Virus record (IMG/VR): IMGVR_UViG_3300009128_000166
Span: 1 to 20,352 of that record
Source: a virus
Strand: one strand, 5' to 3'
Length of the DNA stretch: 20,352 nt
Shown: positions 7,701-15,091 of the stretch, in pieces
Numbering within the stretch: position 1 is the stretch's first letter
Layout: each line of letters starts with the position of its first letter
Notes under the pieces: generated by a model
What the model was told of the DNA's origin: nothing
The model's input: only the letters and a program-made list of their open reading frames with translations
The model's database searches: none
Position numbers and translations under genes: made by a program

Positions 7701-8974
7701 GCGTATCCTGTGGATCCTGTGCCTGTGGTATCAATAGTCCCAGTAGCAGATATAGATAAAACAGAACCCCCATCAAGCGTGAGTTTCGCTACAACAGAAT
7801 CAACCTGCCCGTCGAATGTGAGTGTTCCATTAACCGACCCGTCAGCAGATGCCTCTGTTCCCTGTATGGTCATGGTATGTGCAGCAGCGATTTCCCAGGT
7901 GTCACCGGATACAGGGGCGTTTCCCCCATCCCACTTTGCATTATCATCGAACGCCCCAGATGCATTGGTTAATCTGTCAAATTGAGTGAACGTAATATCA
8001 ACGTCGTTATTCCCATTATCAGTACCATTGAAAATAGTGAGCGTGTCTCCAGCACCCAACTGCATGTGATCGACCGCAACATGGTTGGCAAATTTAACAC
8101 TGATAGAGGCATCAAGGTCGAGGGTAAAATTCCCTGCAGCAGTGATCGTTACATCGTTCGCATCAGTCCCGAATATGCTTAGATTCTCAAGGACGGTGAC
8201 CGTGTTCCCCGTAGTGAATGTGATAGTTCCTCCGATGGCATCCAATTCCAGTGTTGTGGTCGTCAGGGTGGCGTTCCAGGTGCAGGTGGCATCTATATCA
8301 ATTGTTCCTCCACTATCTGTCCATGTGGCAGACATGGTGAAGTTTCCAAGCACCTCCACGAAACCTGAGTTTATCATCGTCCCTCCTGCATGGGTGAACG
8401 CTCCATCAACGAACAGATCAAAACCTTGCACATCGAATATGTCACCGTATCCCGTAGTAGTGAAAGATTGGCATACTGCATTAACATCGAGATTACAATC
8501 TCCAGAGTTCGCATCGAAGAACACGTCATCAGTATCCACTGGAACAGTTTCACCCCCACCCCCTCCTGAAGAAGCAGACCAATTCTGAGTCCGAGTCCAT
8601 CTATCGTTCGCACCCATACCATTCCCAACGAAATATCGGTTCGCTAATGGTATCGCTAAGGGCAATGAAAACAAAAGGTATCCTACTATTGGAATAAGGA
8701 TTAAAAGCCCATACACGGCAAGAGAGCGTGGTTTTTCGTACGATTCACCACCTATGTTTACCTTTCCCCTGCAATTCCGAAGAAAAGGATACTGTTCACA
8801 CGCTCGATCCCACCGTTGCCGCTCTTGGATTGGCTTGCCAAGGGGGGAGGAAACGAACTGCTGTCTTCGAGTAGGTTGATAGTTGAAAGGATAGAGGAAC
8901 CAGTTCCTGGTCAGCCATGCACGTCTGTCGAAAGAGATAAAGCTGAACAGCATCAATAGTGCAAGGATGAGCAT
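4745..8974 (-). CDS. Giant membrane-anchored beta-solenoid surface protein
   Basis: The product has about 1409 aa, the largest in the window. It starts with a short hydrophobic segment (residues 1-15 from the ATG), a strongly basic loop of about 70 residues with many Arg, and a second long hydrophobic span (about 85-112, LLILIPIVGYLLFSLPLAIP). The remaining ~1290 residues are Gly/Thr/Ser/Asn/Asp-rich, starting near RWTRTQNWSASS and VDTDDVFFDANSGDC, and read as a repetitive beta-solenoid. By the positive-inside rule the basic loop is cytoplasmic and the solenoid is outside. The frame opens at a GTG at 8983, but the ATG at 8974 has GGGGTGA five nt before it. Ordinary tail fibres have no membrane spans, so this may be a cell-surface protein made during infection or lysogeny, or a very unusual virion adhesin. 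No enzyme motif is seen. Confidence 0.75.
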   Translation of the reverse strand: MLILALLMLFSFISFDRRAWLTRNWFLYPFNYQPTRRQQFVSSPLGKPIQERQRWDRACEQYPFLRNCRGKVNIGGESYEKPRSLAVYGLLILIPIVGYLLFSLPLAIPLANRYFVGNGMGANDRWTRTQNWSASSGGGGGETVPVDTDDVFFDANSGDCNLDVNAVCQSFTTTGYGDIFDVQGFDLFVDGAFTHAGGTMINSGFVEVLGNFTMSATWTDSGGTIDIDATCTWNATLTTTTLELDAIGGTITFTTGNTVTVLENLSIFGTDANDVTITAAGNFTLDLDASISVKFANHVAVDHMQLGAGDTLTIFNGTDNGNNDVDITFTQFDRLTNASGAFDDNAKWDGGNAPVSGDTWEIAAAHTMTIQGTEASADGSVNGTLTFDGQVDSVVAKLTLDGGSVLSISATGTIDTTGTGSTGYAELDTAASFAHLHSEGTYTPGPEFHWSSIHSDITDIGASEKVVIDDALCVFHDGFDIANTGELDAGANNFIVETGQINIDGTFTHTGTITLQGDHTISGTSITLADVNAGTSPGDTIFVDNATISGDLTIGSGDFVTLDGTSNTVTLTFSKTGAQPKIEGPGTLRFTGNGTNYTEIEGNGTYNVLFDTATTLLVDWDFGGSGSKVQLDRCEIDIAVTTGGGGVTITQTGAVIVDATTTITASDAWDTNDVAFTLNVSGNNNGLVLNGTMSFGSSTISLATNTDWWALSIGSGGTLDGETATIESGAVNIGNGATITTTSGNWTVSRSYVDTSLFDAWNVDAGSTPNYASGTLIFTYAGNMSITDAHASTHPYNIIVNHASCVFNPKTNNLIISNDLTITAGELTTTDGTSRDLTVVNITSVSDTLTCNASNCSFNSGGHATIYGISIESGGTFTGGSGAHTFGSILIANTGSMTLTSGVSTIDNTKQNNDICFNLVTGGVFDDGNGTMIFTKAGDQYLNQFGNAPQTFYNVTVNKASGKLRFRNLSGFDLTITNDLTVTAGEFDTSETVSGTSYDLSVTGATSITGTITGNSSAIAFNTCIINNGGTYTATDGNTTMSGAFDLVTGGTLTHSSGTFIWGAAGTINGTGTLEPAFDNLTASDLVTLGNDVTIETALVITAGGDGILITDTFTLTMGTAGAAGSITNNSGTIKTAGASASVSVYGANAGFPCVVTGSDWDWSVNAGATWNLKWLDFQIDIDTATGGANAATLSLDGATEFDAVDVDAADTWDFNSNAGTFGDTFTGAGTIQDTGSAGTFIGNATGTLLATNVIVSNVEAKDGCNIGFQSSTFPTGSVTLNTTGNVVSEDHATVSNVFNLQLTALSFANLPLTPISTDDVTLYSGTWTLGLTADNNICDDLVINAGSTIQVADSVDYYVTTFTLNGTWNRGAGYGGNIHVGGVPFEQGHILDKDIKLDQILDSINRWT
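5760..6668 (-). repeat. Three degenerate protein repeats in the beta-solenoid
   Basis: Within the giant protein, a unit starting SGTLIFTYAGNMSI (near 6660) recurs as NGTMIFTKAGDQYL (near 6204) and SSGTFIWGAAGTI (near 5825). The first two copies continue in parallel: YNIIVNHAS / YNVTVNKAS, then ISNDLTITAGELTT / ITNDLTVTAGEFDT and RDLTV / YDLSV. The third copy is more diverged (LGNDVTIETALVITAGG). Spacing is about 150 and 126 residues. The repeat is visible in the protein but not as long exact DNA repeats, so the duplication looks old. Confidence 0.6.
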
Positions 8975-8989
8975 GCTTGTCACCCCTGA

Positions 8990-9379
8990 TTAATCTGCAG
9001 GATATATGATTCTCGCGTCAACCTTCGAGGTGATGGCACCAGTGGCGACAATGCTGACCGCAAGCCATCGAACAGGAGTTGTCCAGGTGTAAACCTCACG
9101 ATCGCCAGGGGAGAGGGTAATGTCGCTTCCAAGCTGTGACCAGTCTGCCGCACCCGCATGTGCTGGGGTTCCAGGTACTGCCTTATTCGACATCCAGACC
9201 TTCGCGGTGACGGTCTCACCTCCCCCAGATTCATTATTCTCAAGCTGGACAGATCCTTGCCTGTATTGGAAAACTTCTTTTGCTGCAAGTATGTTTGTAG
9301 CAACAGCACTTGAACTCTGATCTTCATGTGCCCATGCAAGAACTTGTCCTGGTTTTAATTCATCAGTAGTTTCTGCCAT
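8990..9379 (-). CDS. Small beta-rich protein of the virion cluster, function unknown
   Basis: This 129-aa product has no cysteine and no membrane span. Alternating hydrophobic strands (VTAKVWMSNKAV, REVYTWTTPVRWLAVSIVA, KVDARIIYPAD) suggest a beta-sandwich. I do not recognise a family. It lies between the glycosyltransferase and the giant surface protein, whose ribosome-binding site begins a few bases after this stop. The ATG at 9379 is preceded by TTGGTGTC, a modest site. Size and fold type would suit a head decoration protein or an accessory to the surface protein, but that is a guess. Confidence 0.55.
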   Translation of the reverse strand: MAETTDELKPGQVLAWAHEDQSSSAVATNILAAKEVFQYRQGSVQLENNESGGGETVTAKVWMSNKAVPGTPAHAGAADWSQLGSDITLSPGDREVYTWTTPVRWLAVSIVATGAITSKVDARIIYPAD

Positions 9380-9413
9380 AAAATGACACCAATTCTATTG
9401 ATGCATGAAAGTT

Positions 9414-10007
9414 CTATTTAATCTTTATGTTTTCCCAGTGTTGCAAATATGCCTTCTTATATGCAGGGTCAAGTTCCTTCATGGAGTTGTGAATATAGAA
9501 TAAAAGTTCCTGCGGGATCTTCTCAACACGGTATGCGGGATTGCACACGAACTTACCACGTTTGTCCCAAAATAGCTGACCAGGGCTGTGCTTCCACTCA
9601 TCACGATAATTATAAACCCAGATGACTGATTGTGACCCTGTTTTCTCAACGATCGTGACTAATCCAGAATCCCAGTTCTTAAGCCTTTTAAAAAAAGAAA
9701 AAGTCCGGTCTGTAATGACCGGTATGGTATCAGCGTCCATCACAAAGAAGATGTCATCATCATTGACCCCTTCAAGGTAGATGTCCCTCTGCTTGTGCTG
9801 TTCCAACTTATCATCCGAGATGATCAGGGATGTGCAAAGGTCTTCCAACCACTCAGGGGGATCAACCCAGGGGTGAGGGAAGCCTTTGAACCTACCATAA
9901 ACGACAGTGATCGAATCTGCATGTTTCTGCAGTGTCTGAAGAGAATCACGAAAGGAGTCGGGCACGTTGAATGCCGCGACCCCGAACTTGATCTTTGCCT
10001 CAGTCAT
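9414..10007 (-). CDS. GT-A-type glycosyltransferase-like protein
   Basis: The 197-aa product starts with a strand resembling a nucleotide-sugar-binding Rossmann half (KIKFGVAAFNV) and contains DDIFFVMDADT (residues 83-93). Its Asp91-Ala-Asp93 is the DxD motif by which GT-A enzymes hold metal and nucleotide-sugar. Acidic and aromatic residues follow (FWDKRGKFVCNPAYR). It is shorter than most family 2 enzymes and has no membrane span. The ATG at 10007 overlaps the end of the gene before it, without a clear ribosome-binding site, so coupled translation is likely. Its place among head and surface-protein genes suggests it may glycosylate a virion protein or the giant surface protein. The donor and acceptor are unknown. 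Confidence 0.6.
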   Translation of the reverse strand: MTEAKIKFGVAAFNVPDSFRDSLQTLQKHADSITVVYGRFKGFPHPWVDPPEWLEDLCTSLIISDDKLEQHKQRDIYLEGVNDDDIFFVMDADTIPVITDRTFSFFKRLKNWDSGLVTIVEKTGSQSVIWVYNYRDEWKHSPGQLFWDKRGKFVCNPAYRVEKIPQELLFYIHNSMKELDPAYKKAYLQHWENIKIK

Positions 10008-10347
10008 TCAATGCACGAAGTTTGTCGATCTCACTTTGGAGTTCTCGATTTTGTTCGTGCAGTGCATCGACCTCTGACTGGTCTGCTGGAACCAGAGGAA
10101 TTTCCAAGGAATCCTGATGTGCTTCGAACCACTCACGGGGGACGGTAATGATCGATCCACGAAGAACTACCTGGTAGCCCTTGTTCGCTTCCTCTTTCGT
10201 GGTTGCGGCAAGGATGTCCTTGCCGATCGCCATCTGATGGACTGCAACCCGACAGGTCACAGTGTCATTCAGTGGTTCTTCGATCTCTTCTGGTTCTGGC
10301 GTTGGTTCCGGTGAAGGCGTTGCCTTCTTTGTGCGTTTTGCTGACAT
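10000..10347 (-). CDS. Small protein with Pro/Glu linker and C-terminal coiled coil
   Basis: This 115-aa protein has a basic start (MSAKRTKKATPSPEPTPEPE), a Pro/Glu linker, a compact middle (about 30-85) containing GYQVVLRGSIITVPREWFE, and a C-terminal heptad-like helix (EVDALHEQNRELQSEIDKLR). I do not recognise a family. Small proteins of the form 'hydrophobic core with a residue-boundary VP--WFE' are often found beside capsid genes. The ATG at 10347 follows a good AGGAG site 15 nt after the capsid gene stop. It overlaps the glycosyltransferase start by 8 nt. Confidence 0.6.
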   Translation of the reverse strand: MSAKRTKKATPSPEPTPEPEEIEEPLNDTVTCRVAVHQMAIGKDILAATTKEEANKGYQVVLRGSIITVPREWFEAHQDSLEIPLVPADQSEVDALHEQNRELQSEIDKLRALND

Positions 10348-10362
10348 AGTTTGGTCTCCTGT

Positions 10363-11271
10363 TTAGATGTCTGAGATTTTGCAGATGGCGTTGGTCTCAT
10401 AGATGATCGGGATGAGACTTTCGAAGACTTTCCCTTTCAGACCTCCACCGTCTGCGATCGGTCTGTTCCACAGATCGACATCAAGATCCTTCTCAATCAC
10501 CAGTTCAAAGAATCCAAGGTTGGACCCATCAACTGGGAGAAGCATCCCGTCACTGGCTGCCATAGTTGCAGACTGCCAGATTCGTCCACGGTCTGGACCG
10601 ATGGATGGACCGCCTGATCCACCCCCGTCATTCAGCATGTCTTCGATGATCGGAAGTTCATGGACTCCAGTGCTTGAGATCGATCCCTTCAGTTCTGCAT
10701 ACTGTGTCGGGTTCAGAACCATGTGATAGGGTGGTTCGATATTGTCGTTCAGCAGAAGGTTCATTGCACCCTCAACTGCGACTGTCGGCTTCCCGAAGGT
10801 GCCGAAGTCAGCGGTTGTGCTGAAGTCATTCCCTGCTGAGTTGTAGAGTCCGTTGATCGCAGGACCGGGTGCGCCTGCCGTGGTTCCCACCAAGATCAGA
10901 GCGTTCTCAAGTTCAGCGACCTTCCTGCTTGCCTTCTCCACAGCGTTCGACTGCAGTGACTGTCCTGCTGTCATGGAGGCAGCAACGTCACGATCATCCA
11001 GGTCGAAACCATGCTGAATCACTGGGATGTCCACTGACGTCCTGGTGAGTTTGGGCTGATCCAGCTGTTCCACAAGACCGTAGGCGATCTGTGCTGTGCT
11101 GAACTCAGAAGCGACATCGTATCTGAAGACCGACTTTCCCCATCCAAGGGGTGGTCTTTTGACACCAATGAGATCCCGTGCCCAGAGTTTTGCCCGTGCC
11201 GCGATGTGGATCTGCTGCCTGATGAATTCGTACTGTTCGGTTGTTGTGATTGCATCTCTAAAGCCATTCAT
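10363..11271 (-). CDS. Major capsid protein, HK97 fold, encapsulin-like
   Basis: The 302-aa product reads like the encapsulin (Linocin_M18) branch of HK97-fold shell proteins: an N-terminal helix with LWARDLIGVKRP, a strand around LTRTSVDIPVIQHGFDLDDR, the long spine helix region (SNAVEKASRKVAELENALIL) and then GLYNSAGN, followed by A-domain residues near YHMVLNPTQYAELKG. The position fits: it follows the protease-scaffold and decoration genes. The ATG at 11271 has a near-perfect GAGGTGAT five nt upstream, the best ribosome-binding site in the cluster, as expected for the most abundant virion protein. Assignment is by pattern and position; a structural match would settle it. Confidence 0.85.
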   Translation of the reverse strand: MNGFRDAITTTEQYEFIRQQIHIAARAKLWARDLIGVKRPPLGWGKSVFRYDVASEFSTAQIAYGLVEQLDQPKLTRTSVDIPVIQHGFDLDDRDVAASMTAGQSLQSNAVEKASRKVAELENALILVGTTAGAPGPAINGLYNSAGNDFSTTADFGTFGKPTVAVEGAMNLLLNDNIEPPYHMVLNPTQYAELKGSISSTGVHELPIIEDMLNDGGGSGGPSIGPDRGRIWQSATMAASDGMLLPVDGSNLGFFELVIEKDLDVDLWNRPIADGGGLKGKVFESLIPIIYETNAICKISDI

Positions 11272-11280
11272 AGTATCACC

Positions 11281-11814
11281 TCAGATCAAGGACAGGACGA
11301 TGATGTCCTCCGCGCCTCCTGACGCATCTTTGTCTTCCAGAGCAATCGCAACCACAATACCTTGGGTTGGAAGTCCTCCACCCATGGTCATCGCAGGTGT
11401 TGCAGATGTGGATGTCACTGCTGTCGAACCGCTTGGGGTTGTTGCAGTGATAGCGGTCGAAGCGGTGAGTTCACCGGCTGCAGCTGCTGAGAGTCTTGCA
11501 CCGAAGGTCACGTTCTGACCGTTCGCCAGACTTCCAACGATTGCGAACCCTCCACCGTACAGGACAGGTGCCCATACAGCAGTGTAGATGGTGTCCACAG
11601 TCTCAGGACGGGTTGATTTCTTCCCTCCCTGCTCGTATCCGAGCCAACCGATGACCGCATCGTTCACAGTGCCGACCACGATCTGATGATCTGCGGTGCC
11701 TTTCTCGACCAGCCGACCAGCATACATCGTGGTGACTGTCTCGATCAGGAATTCATTCACCATGGGGGTTCCCTGAACCAAGATTCCGTTGTTTGGTTTC
11801 TGTAGTGTTCCCAT
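11281..11814 (-). CDS. Head decoration or cement protein, DUF2190-like
   Basis: The 177-aa product is rich in Gly, Ala, Thr and Val with short strands such as AGRLVEKGTADHQIVVGTVN and GFAIVGSLANGQNV, a pattern like DUF2190/Gp24-type capsid stabilising proteins. A low-complexity Ala/Thr/Ser stretch lies near residues 108-142. It stands between the protease-scaffold and the capsid protein, the usual place for such a protein. The ATG at 11814 is preceded by GTGATC, overlapping the stop of the protease-scaffold gene. Expected function: binding the outside of the expanded capsid. Confidence 0.65.
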   Translation of the reverse strand: MGTLQKPNNGILVQGTPMVNEFLIETVTTMYAGRLVEKGTADHQIVVGTVNDAVIGWLGYEQGGKKSTRPETVDTIYTAVWAPVLYGGGFAIVGSLANGQNVTFGARLSAAAAGELTASTAITATTPSGSTAVTSTSATPAMTMGGGLPTQGIVVAIALEDKDASGGAEDIIVLSLI

Positions 11815-11818
11815 ATGA

Positions 11819-12289
11819 TCACTTACCCTGGTTCCTCAGATCGTTCATTGCGGACCCATGCTTATAGACAGTGAATCCATCCTGTGGTCCTGTTTGCCGG
11901 TCTGTCCCAGACCCTGCAACATGGGCGTTCCCAGGTTTCTTCATGCTGTCTGCTACCTTGAGGGCAGCTTCCATGGCTTCCTTTCCCATCGTTTTGATGG
12001 CTGCGTCTTCGAACACACCTGTCTCTTTCACCTTGGAACGGAGTTCATCGATTTCCTTCTTCTGAAGTTCCTCAACAATCGTCTTGAACTTTGTGAGTTC
12101 ATCGCGTTCTTTGGTTAAAGATTCAACAACCGTGCCCGATTCATCGAGTTGTTTCTGAAGCTGATCCCGTTCCAAAACCAGTTCTTCGACACCTCGATTA
12201 TCCTTTGCCAGTGCATCAACCGACATCTTCCCCACACATGGTGGTTTGACTGGTGGTTGTCCTGGCGTGTTCGCGTCGTTGTCGGACAT
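11819..12289 (-). CDS. Nested scaffold protein from an internal in-frame start
   Basis: Met198 of the protease-scaffold gene (ATG at 12289, MSDNDANTPGQ) has GAGGT at 12298-12302, eight nt before it, and lies exactly between the linker and the scaffold region. Starting there would give a separate 156-aa scaffold. Its start (MSDND) also resembles the start of the full-length protein (MSDEE). Nested scaffolds of this kind are known in lambda (Nu3 inside C) and related systems. An AT-rich CTTATATATTTGG lies 60 nt upstream. This is an inference from the site; no expression evidence is available. Confidence 0.45.
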   Translation of the reverse strand: MSDNDANTPGQPPVKPPCVGKMSVDALAKDNRGVEELVLERDQLQKQLDESGTVVESLTKERDELTKFKTIVEELQKKEIDELRSKVKETGVFEDAAIKTMGKEAMEAALKVADSMKKPGNAHVAGSGTDRQTGPQDGFTVYKHGSAMNDLRNQGK

Positions 12290-12880
12290 ATTATCTAACC
12301 TCGTATCTTTATTGTCAATACTTGGTGTTTCATGAAAGATGTCACCAAATATATAAGAGTTATTGTTTTGTGAGTCTGCACCAATACCACACTGAGGAAG
12401 GGGGCAGGCGGGGGGGGATGTAGGAAGTAGTGCTAAGTGGAACGGCATCACATTGGTTCTTTTGTGGGTGTAATCCTTCCCATTGAATGTTCCCGGTTCC
12501 ATCACCTTCGTCATAGAGTATCCTATCGATACATTCTTCAGTTCTCCTTCATCCATTTGTTTGATGATCTCAGTGTGATCCTTCTCGATGCCCACTTCAC
12601 CCCATGCCGCAGGAACACCATTCACTTCCTCCATTGTGACGTTCCTGGTGAAACCATAGGATCCATTATCCCTGTTATAGACTTCGATACCCTGTTCTGG
12701 GTGTTCCATCGTGATCGGAAGTCCATTTAGGTAGGGCAGCATCCGTGTCAGTTCGTCTGCTGATTGGAACCCTCCGTTGATCACACCTTCTTTCGTGAGT
12801 CCCACACGGTAAAAGATATGGGTCTCTGTTTCTTCAATGCGCTTTGCATCGATCTGTTTCACTTCTTCTTCATCAGACAT
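11819..12880 (-). CDS. DUF2213-type prohead protease fused to a scaffold domain
   Basis: The 353-aa product has two parts. Residues 1-165 match the DUF2213 protease pattern: GLPITMEHPEQG with His60, NVSIGYSM with Ser118, and FHLALLP with His148, the likely catalytic residues. A linker (about 154-197, with PTSPPACPLPQC and an Asn/Gln run) leads to a charged coiled-coil region (about 225-300) typical of scaffolds that fill the prohead and are then digested. The ATG at 12880 has GTGAT 4-5 nt upstream. The DNA of the linker carries a run of 8 G on the plus strand (12410-12417). A nested start for the scaffold part alone is listed separately. Confidence 0.75.
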   Translation of the reverse strand: MSDEEEVKQIDAKRIEETETHIFYRVGLTKEGVINGGFQSADELTRMLPYLNGLPITMEHPEQGIEVYNRDNGSYGFTRNVTMEEVNGVPAAWGEVGIEKDHTEIIKQMDEGELKNVSIGYSMTKVMEPGTFNGKDYTHKRTNVMPFHLALLPTSPPACPLPQCGIGADSQNNNSYIFGDIFHETPSIDNKDTRLDNMSDNDANTPGQPPVKPPCVGKMSVDALAKDNRGVEELVLERDQLQKQLDESGTVVESLTKERDELTKFKTIVEELQKKEIDELRSKVKETGVFEDAAIKTMGKEAMEAALKVADSMKKPGNAHVAGSGTDRQTGPQDGFTVYKHGSAMNDLRNQGK

Positions 12881-12884
12881 TTAA

Positions 12885-15059
12885 TCACGTCCCAGGAATA
12901 ACAGGTATTAAGTCGCAGGTGCAGTTCGGGTGGACAGGAACAACACCATGAGCGGGTGGAAGATCATCAGGGTTCGGACCCTGCAACCAGTATTGATTCC
13001 CAACCAGAACCTGGCACTCTTCATCGGCTGTCGGGCTGACCAGAATCTCAACGATGGTGATCTGCTCCTGCTCATACGAGTCCAAGCGTGACTCCACCAC
13101 CATTCGTGCGGTCTCAGTTCTGATCATCGTCCTTAGATTGTTCGTGTTGTATTTATCGAATGTTTCCGCTATGGATGACTGCATGGTTCTCAGGAGTCTC
13201 TTTGCGTCAGCCTGTGTGCTGACTGAGATCCCTTTTGTCAGGATGTCGTTCAGTGCCTGTTTGATGTTCCGGTCTATGGTTTCATTGGTGTTCACGAACT
13301 GAATATCAGCTTGATTATTGATCCACTTTTGTGCTTGGGCATCATTGGGGTCAAACGTTGTCCCTATCTCATAGATGCCCTGGTCTATCATGAGATCATT
13401 ATGTTCAGTTCCACCAGCAGCATAGATTTCCTGCATGCTCTTCAGCATTTCCCTATGTAGTTTTGGATTAGTTACCTTCAGCTTTGCAAGTGCTGCCTGC
13501 ACATCGATCACAGAATCAGTACCGATGTTCTCATTGAATATCTTCTCGATAGCCATCTGCCATTTTCTTTCCCACCTTGCCATCTCAGGATCCACGTTGG
13601 TGTGGAACTCTCGCTCGAAAGGCTTCGGGTTGATACCGATGCTTGATTCTATGCGCTCATATTCCTGTGTTCCTTTCTGATCATGTGCTTTCAATAACTT
13701 CTGATCGATTGCTTTGTGTTCTTCGAGCATACCACCAGATTCATCAGAAACAGTTATCTCACCCTCAACGAAGGCGACTGACATGCCCATGTTCTTCCAG
13801 ATTAATGCAGTCTGCGCTTCTATCAGTGCGGTGGTCTTCTCGATCTTCACGATCTCAGCAAGTTCTTTCCTTGATAAAACCAGTAGTGAGGTCCAGTTGA
13901 ACTTGTAGATTCCGTCACCATGTATTTGATTCGATTCGAATCCAAGGTTGTTGATCTTCCTGATGATGGGTTCTGCATCGATTATCTGCCTATTCTCTAT
14001 GTATTTATAATACTCATCCCTATTGATCTCGGAACCAGTTAATTTACCGGCAGGGAGACCTTCAAGGAGATACCGGGGAACACCGGCAGCGGAGAGGGCC
14101 GACATGATGAAATCAACATGCTCACTTATGTTCAGTCCGTTATTCGTGGCAACCGTCTCGATCTCATACCCTGGAAGCATCACCCAGGTTTGTTTTATGT
14201 TCAGATCCTTGAAGGTATCAAGCAGGACACCCATCAATGTATCCTGTTCATCTTTCGTGTAAACAGTATATATCCATTCTGGAAGTTTTAAGATTCTGTA
14301 GGGTGAAATATTCTGCCATACATCTTCTGCGATAGCATACATGAGATTGTGATATGAAAGTAATGCATTGTAGATACCTTTGAACCATGACTCCCCATAG
14401 ATACTGTTGCGGATGTCAGGACGGGTCCAGTGGATGACACGCGATGCATGCACATTAAATGTATCTGTTCCATTCCCGTCTGCCCTGATAAGATCATACG
14501 AAAGGATCTTCCCATAGGTGTCTGATTTTGTATCAAGGTCGATGTTTATCTTCTTGATTGCTGGTTTTCCGACAGGCGTCAGGTACTCGATCTCTGCCCC
14601 CTTCTTTGCCTCTTGTGCAAGATCCATCTCACCGTCTTTGAAACCGATGACGATCAATGACAAACCATAGATCATTCTGAACCGGTCAGCTGTCTTCACG
14701 ACTGGTCTTGTTTCAAGGTCTGATTCAAACTGCCTGATCGATTCATCTTGCCCCTCAGAGTCTGAAACAGGATCATACCATTTATCAAACGTATCGCTGA
14801 GAATCCGTGACAGCATCCTGTTCGAGATAAGGACACGCTCTGCCATGTATTCATATTCACCATCGTCTATTGTCTCTGGGAAGTTCCTTCGTGTCTGTGC
14901 TGGTTGTCTTCTTTCGGTGAATCCTTGGGAGGGTATCGCACGGGGTCCACCACCGACCATTAACTGATCATGTCCAGTCTGCATGACGCTGGTCATTGTA
15001 TCTGCGGAAGGATGTGGTTGTGATGTTCTTCTTCTGAACGGATTCTTGAACTTTCCCAT
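12885..15059 (-). CDS. Portal protein fused to a MuF/SPP1-gp7-like head morphogenesis domain
   Basis: The 724-aa protein is much longer than an ordinary portal (about 450-550 aa). Residues about 70-460 look like a portal of the DUF1073 type (EYMAERVLISNRMLSRILSD near the start, NSIYGESWFKGIYNALLSYH, then LLEGLPAGKLTGSEINRDEY). The C-terminal ~140 residues match the MuF/gp7 head-morphogenesis domain, including NLRTMIRTETARM and the ending PVHPNCTCDL with His710, Cys713 and Cys715. So the protein that forms the packaging channel carries the minor head protein as a tail. The ATG at 15059 has AGGTGA 4 nt upstream and a TATA box 22 nt upstream; it opens the head module. Confidence 0.85.
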   Translation of the reverse strand: MGKFKNPFRRRTSQPHPSADTMTSVMQTGHDQLMVGGGPRAIPSQGFTERRQPAQTRRNFPETIDDGEYEYMAERVLISNRMLSRILSDTFDKWYDPVSDSEGQDESIRQFESDLETRPVVKTADRFRMIYGLSLIVIGFKDGEMDLAQEAKKGAEIEYLTPVGKPAIKKINIDLDTKSDTYGKILSYDLIRADGNGTDTFNVHASRVIHWTRPDIRNSIYGESWFKGIYNALLSYHNLMYAIAEDVWQNISPYRILKLPEWIYTVYTKDEQDTLMGVLLDTFKDLNIKQTWVMLPGYEIETVATNNGLNISEHVDFIMSALSAAGVPRYLLEGLPAGKLTGSEINRDEYYKYIENRQIIDAEPIIRKINNLGFESNQIHGDGIYKFNWTSLLVLSRKELAEIVKIEKTTALIEAQTALIWKNMGMSVAFVEGEITVSDESGGMLEEHKAIDQKLLKAHDQKGTQEYERIESSIGINPKPFEREFHTNVDPEMARWERKWQMAIEKIFNENIGTDSVIDVQAALAKLKVTNPKLHREMLKSMQEIYAAGGTEHNDLMIDQGIYEIGTTFDPNDAQAQKWINNQADIQFVNTNETIDRNIKQALNDILTKGISVSTQADAKRLLRTMQSSIAETFDKYNTNNLRTMIRTETARMVVESRLDSYEQEQITIVEILVSPTADEECQVLVGNQYWLQGPNPDDLPPAHGVVPVHPNCTCDLIPVIPGT

Positions 15060-15081
15060 TGTTTCACCTTTCGCATTGTTG

Positions 15082-15089
15082 TATTTATA
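15082..15089 (-). promoter_or_regulatory. TATA box of the head module
   Basis: The minus strand reads TATAAATA, with AAAA directly before it as a possible BRE. Its last base is 22 nt before the ATG at 15059, so transcription would start at or very near the ATG. The box overlaps the TAA of the tape measure gene. The AGGTGA at 15064-15069 would be missing from a strictly leaderless transcript, so it may serve read-through mRNA from the tail module. Confidence 0.65.
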
Positions 15090-15091
15090 TT

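Noticed and set aside
8085-8588. Plus-strand frames of 100-290 codons opposite the giant protein, the tape measure (for example 16116-16991 and 15219-15941) and TerL (1495-1986)
   Set aside because: All lie antisense to well-supported genes, have no ribosome-binding sites, and read as low-complexity shadows of them.
14002-14009. A further TATAAATA on the minus strand, with an ATG 23 nt below
   Set aside because: It is inside the portal coding region, the spacing is off by one from the shared value, and the ATG is out of frame with the portal and opens only about 41 codons.
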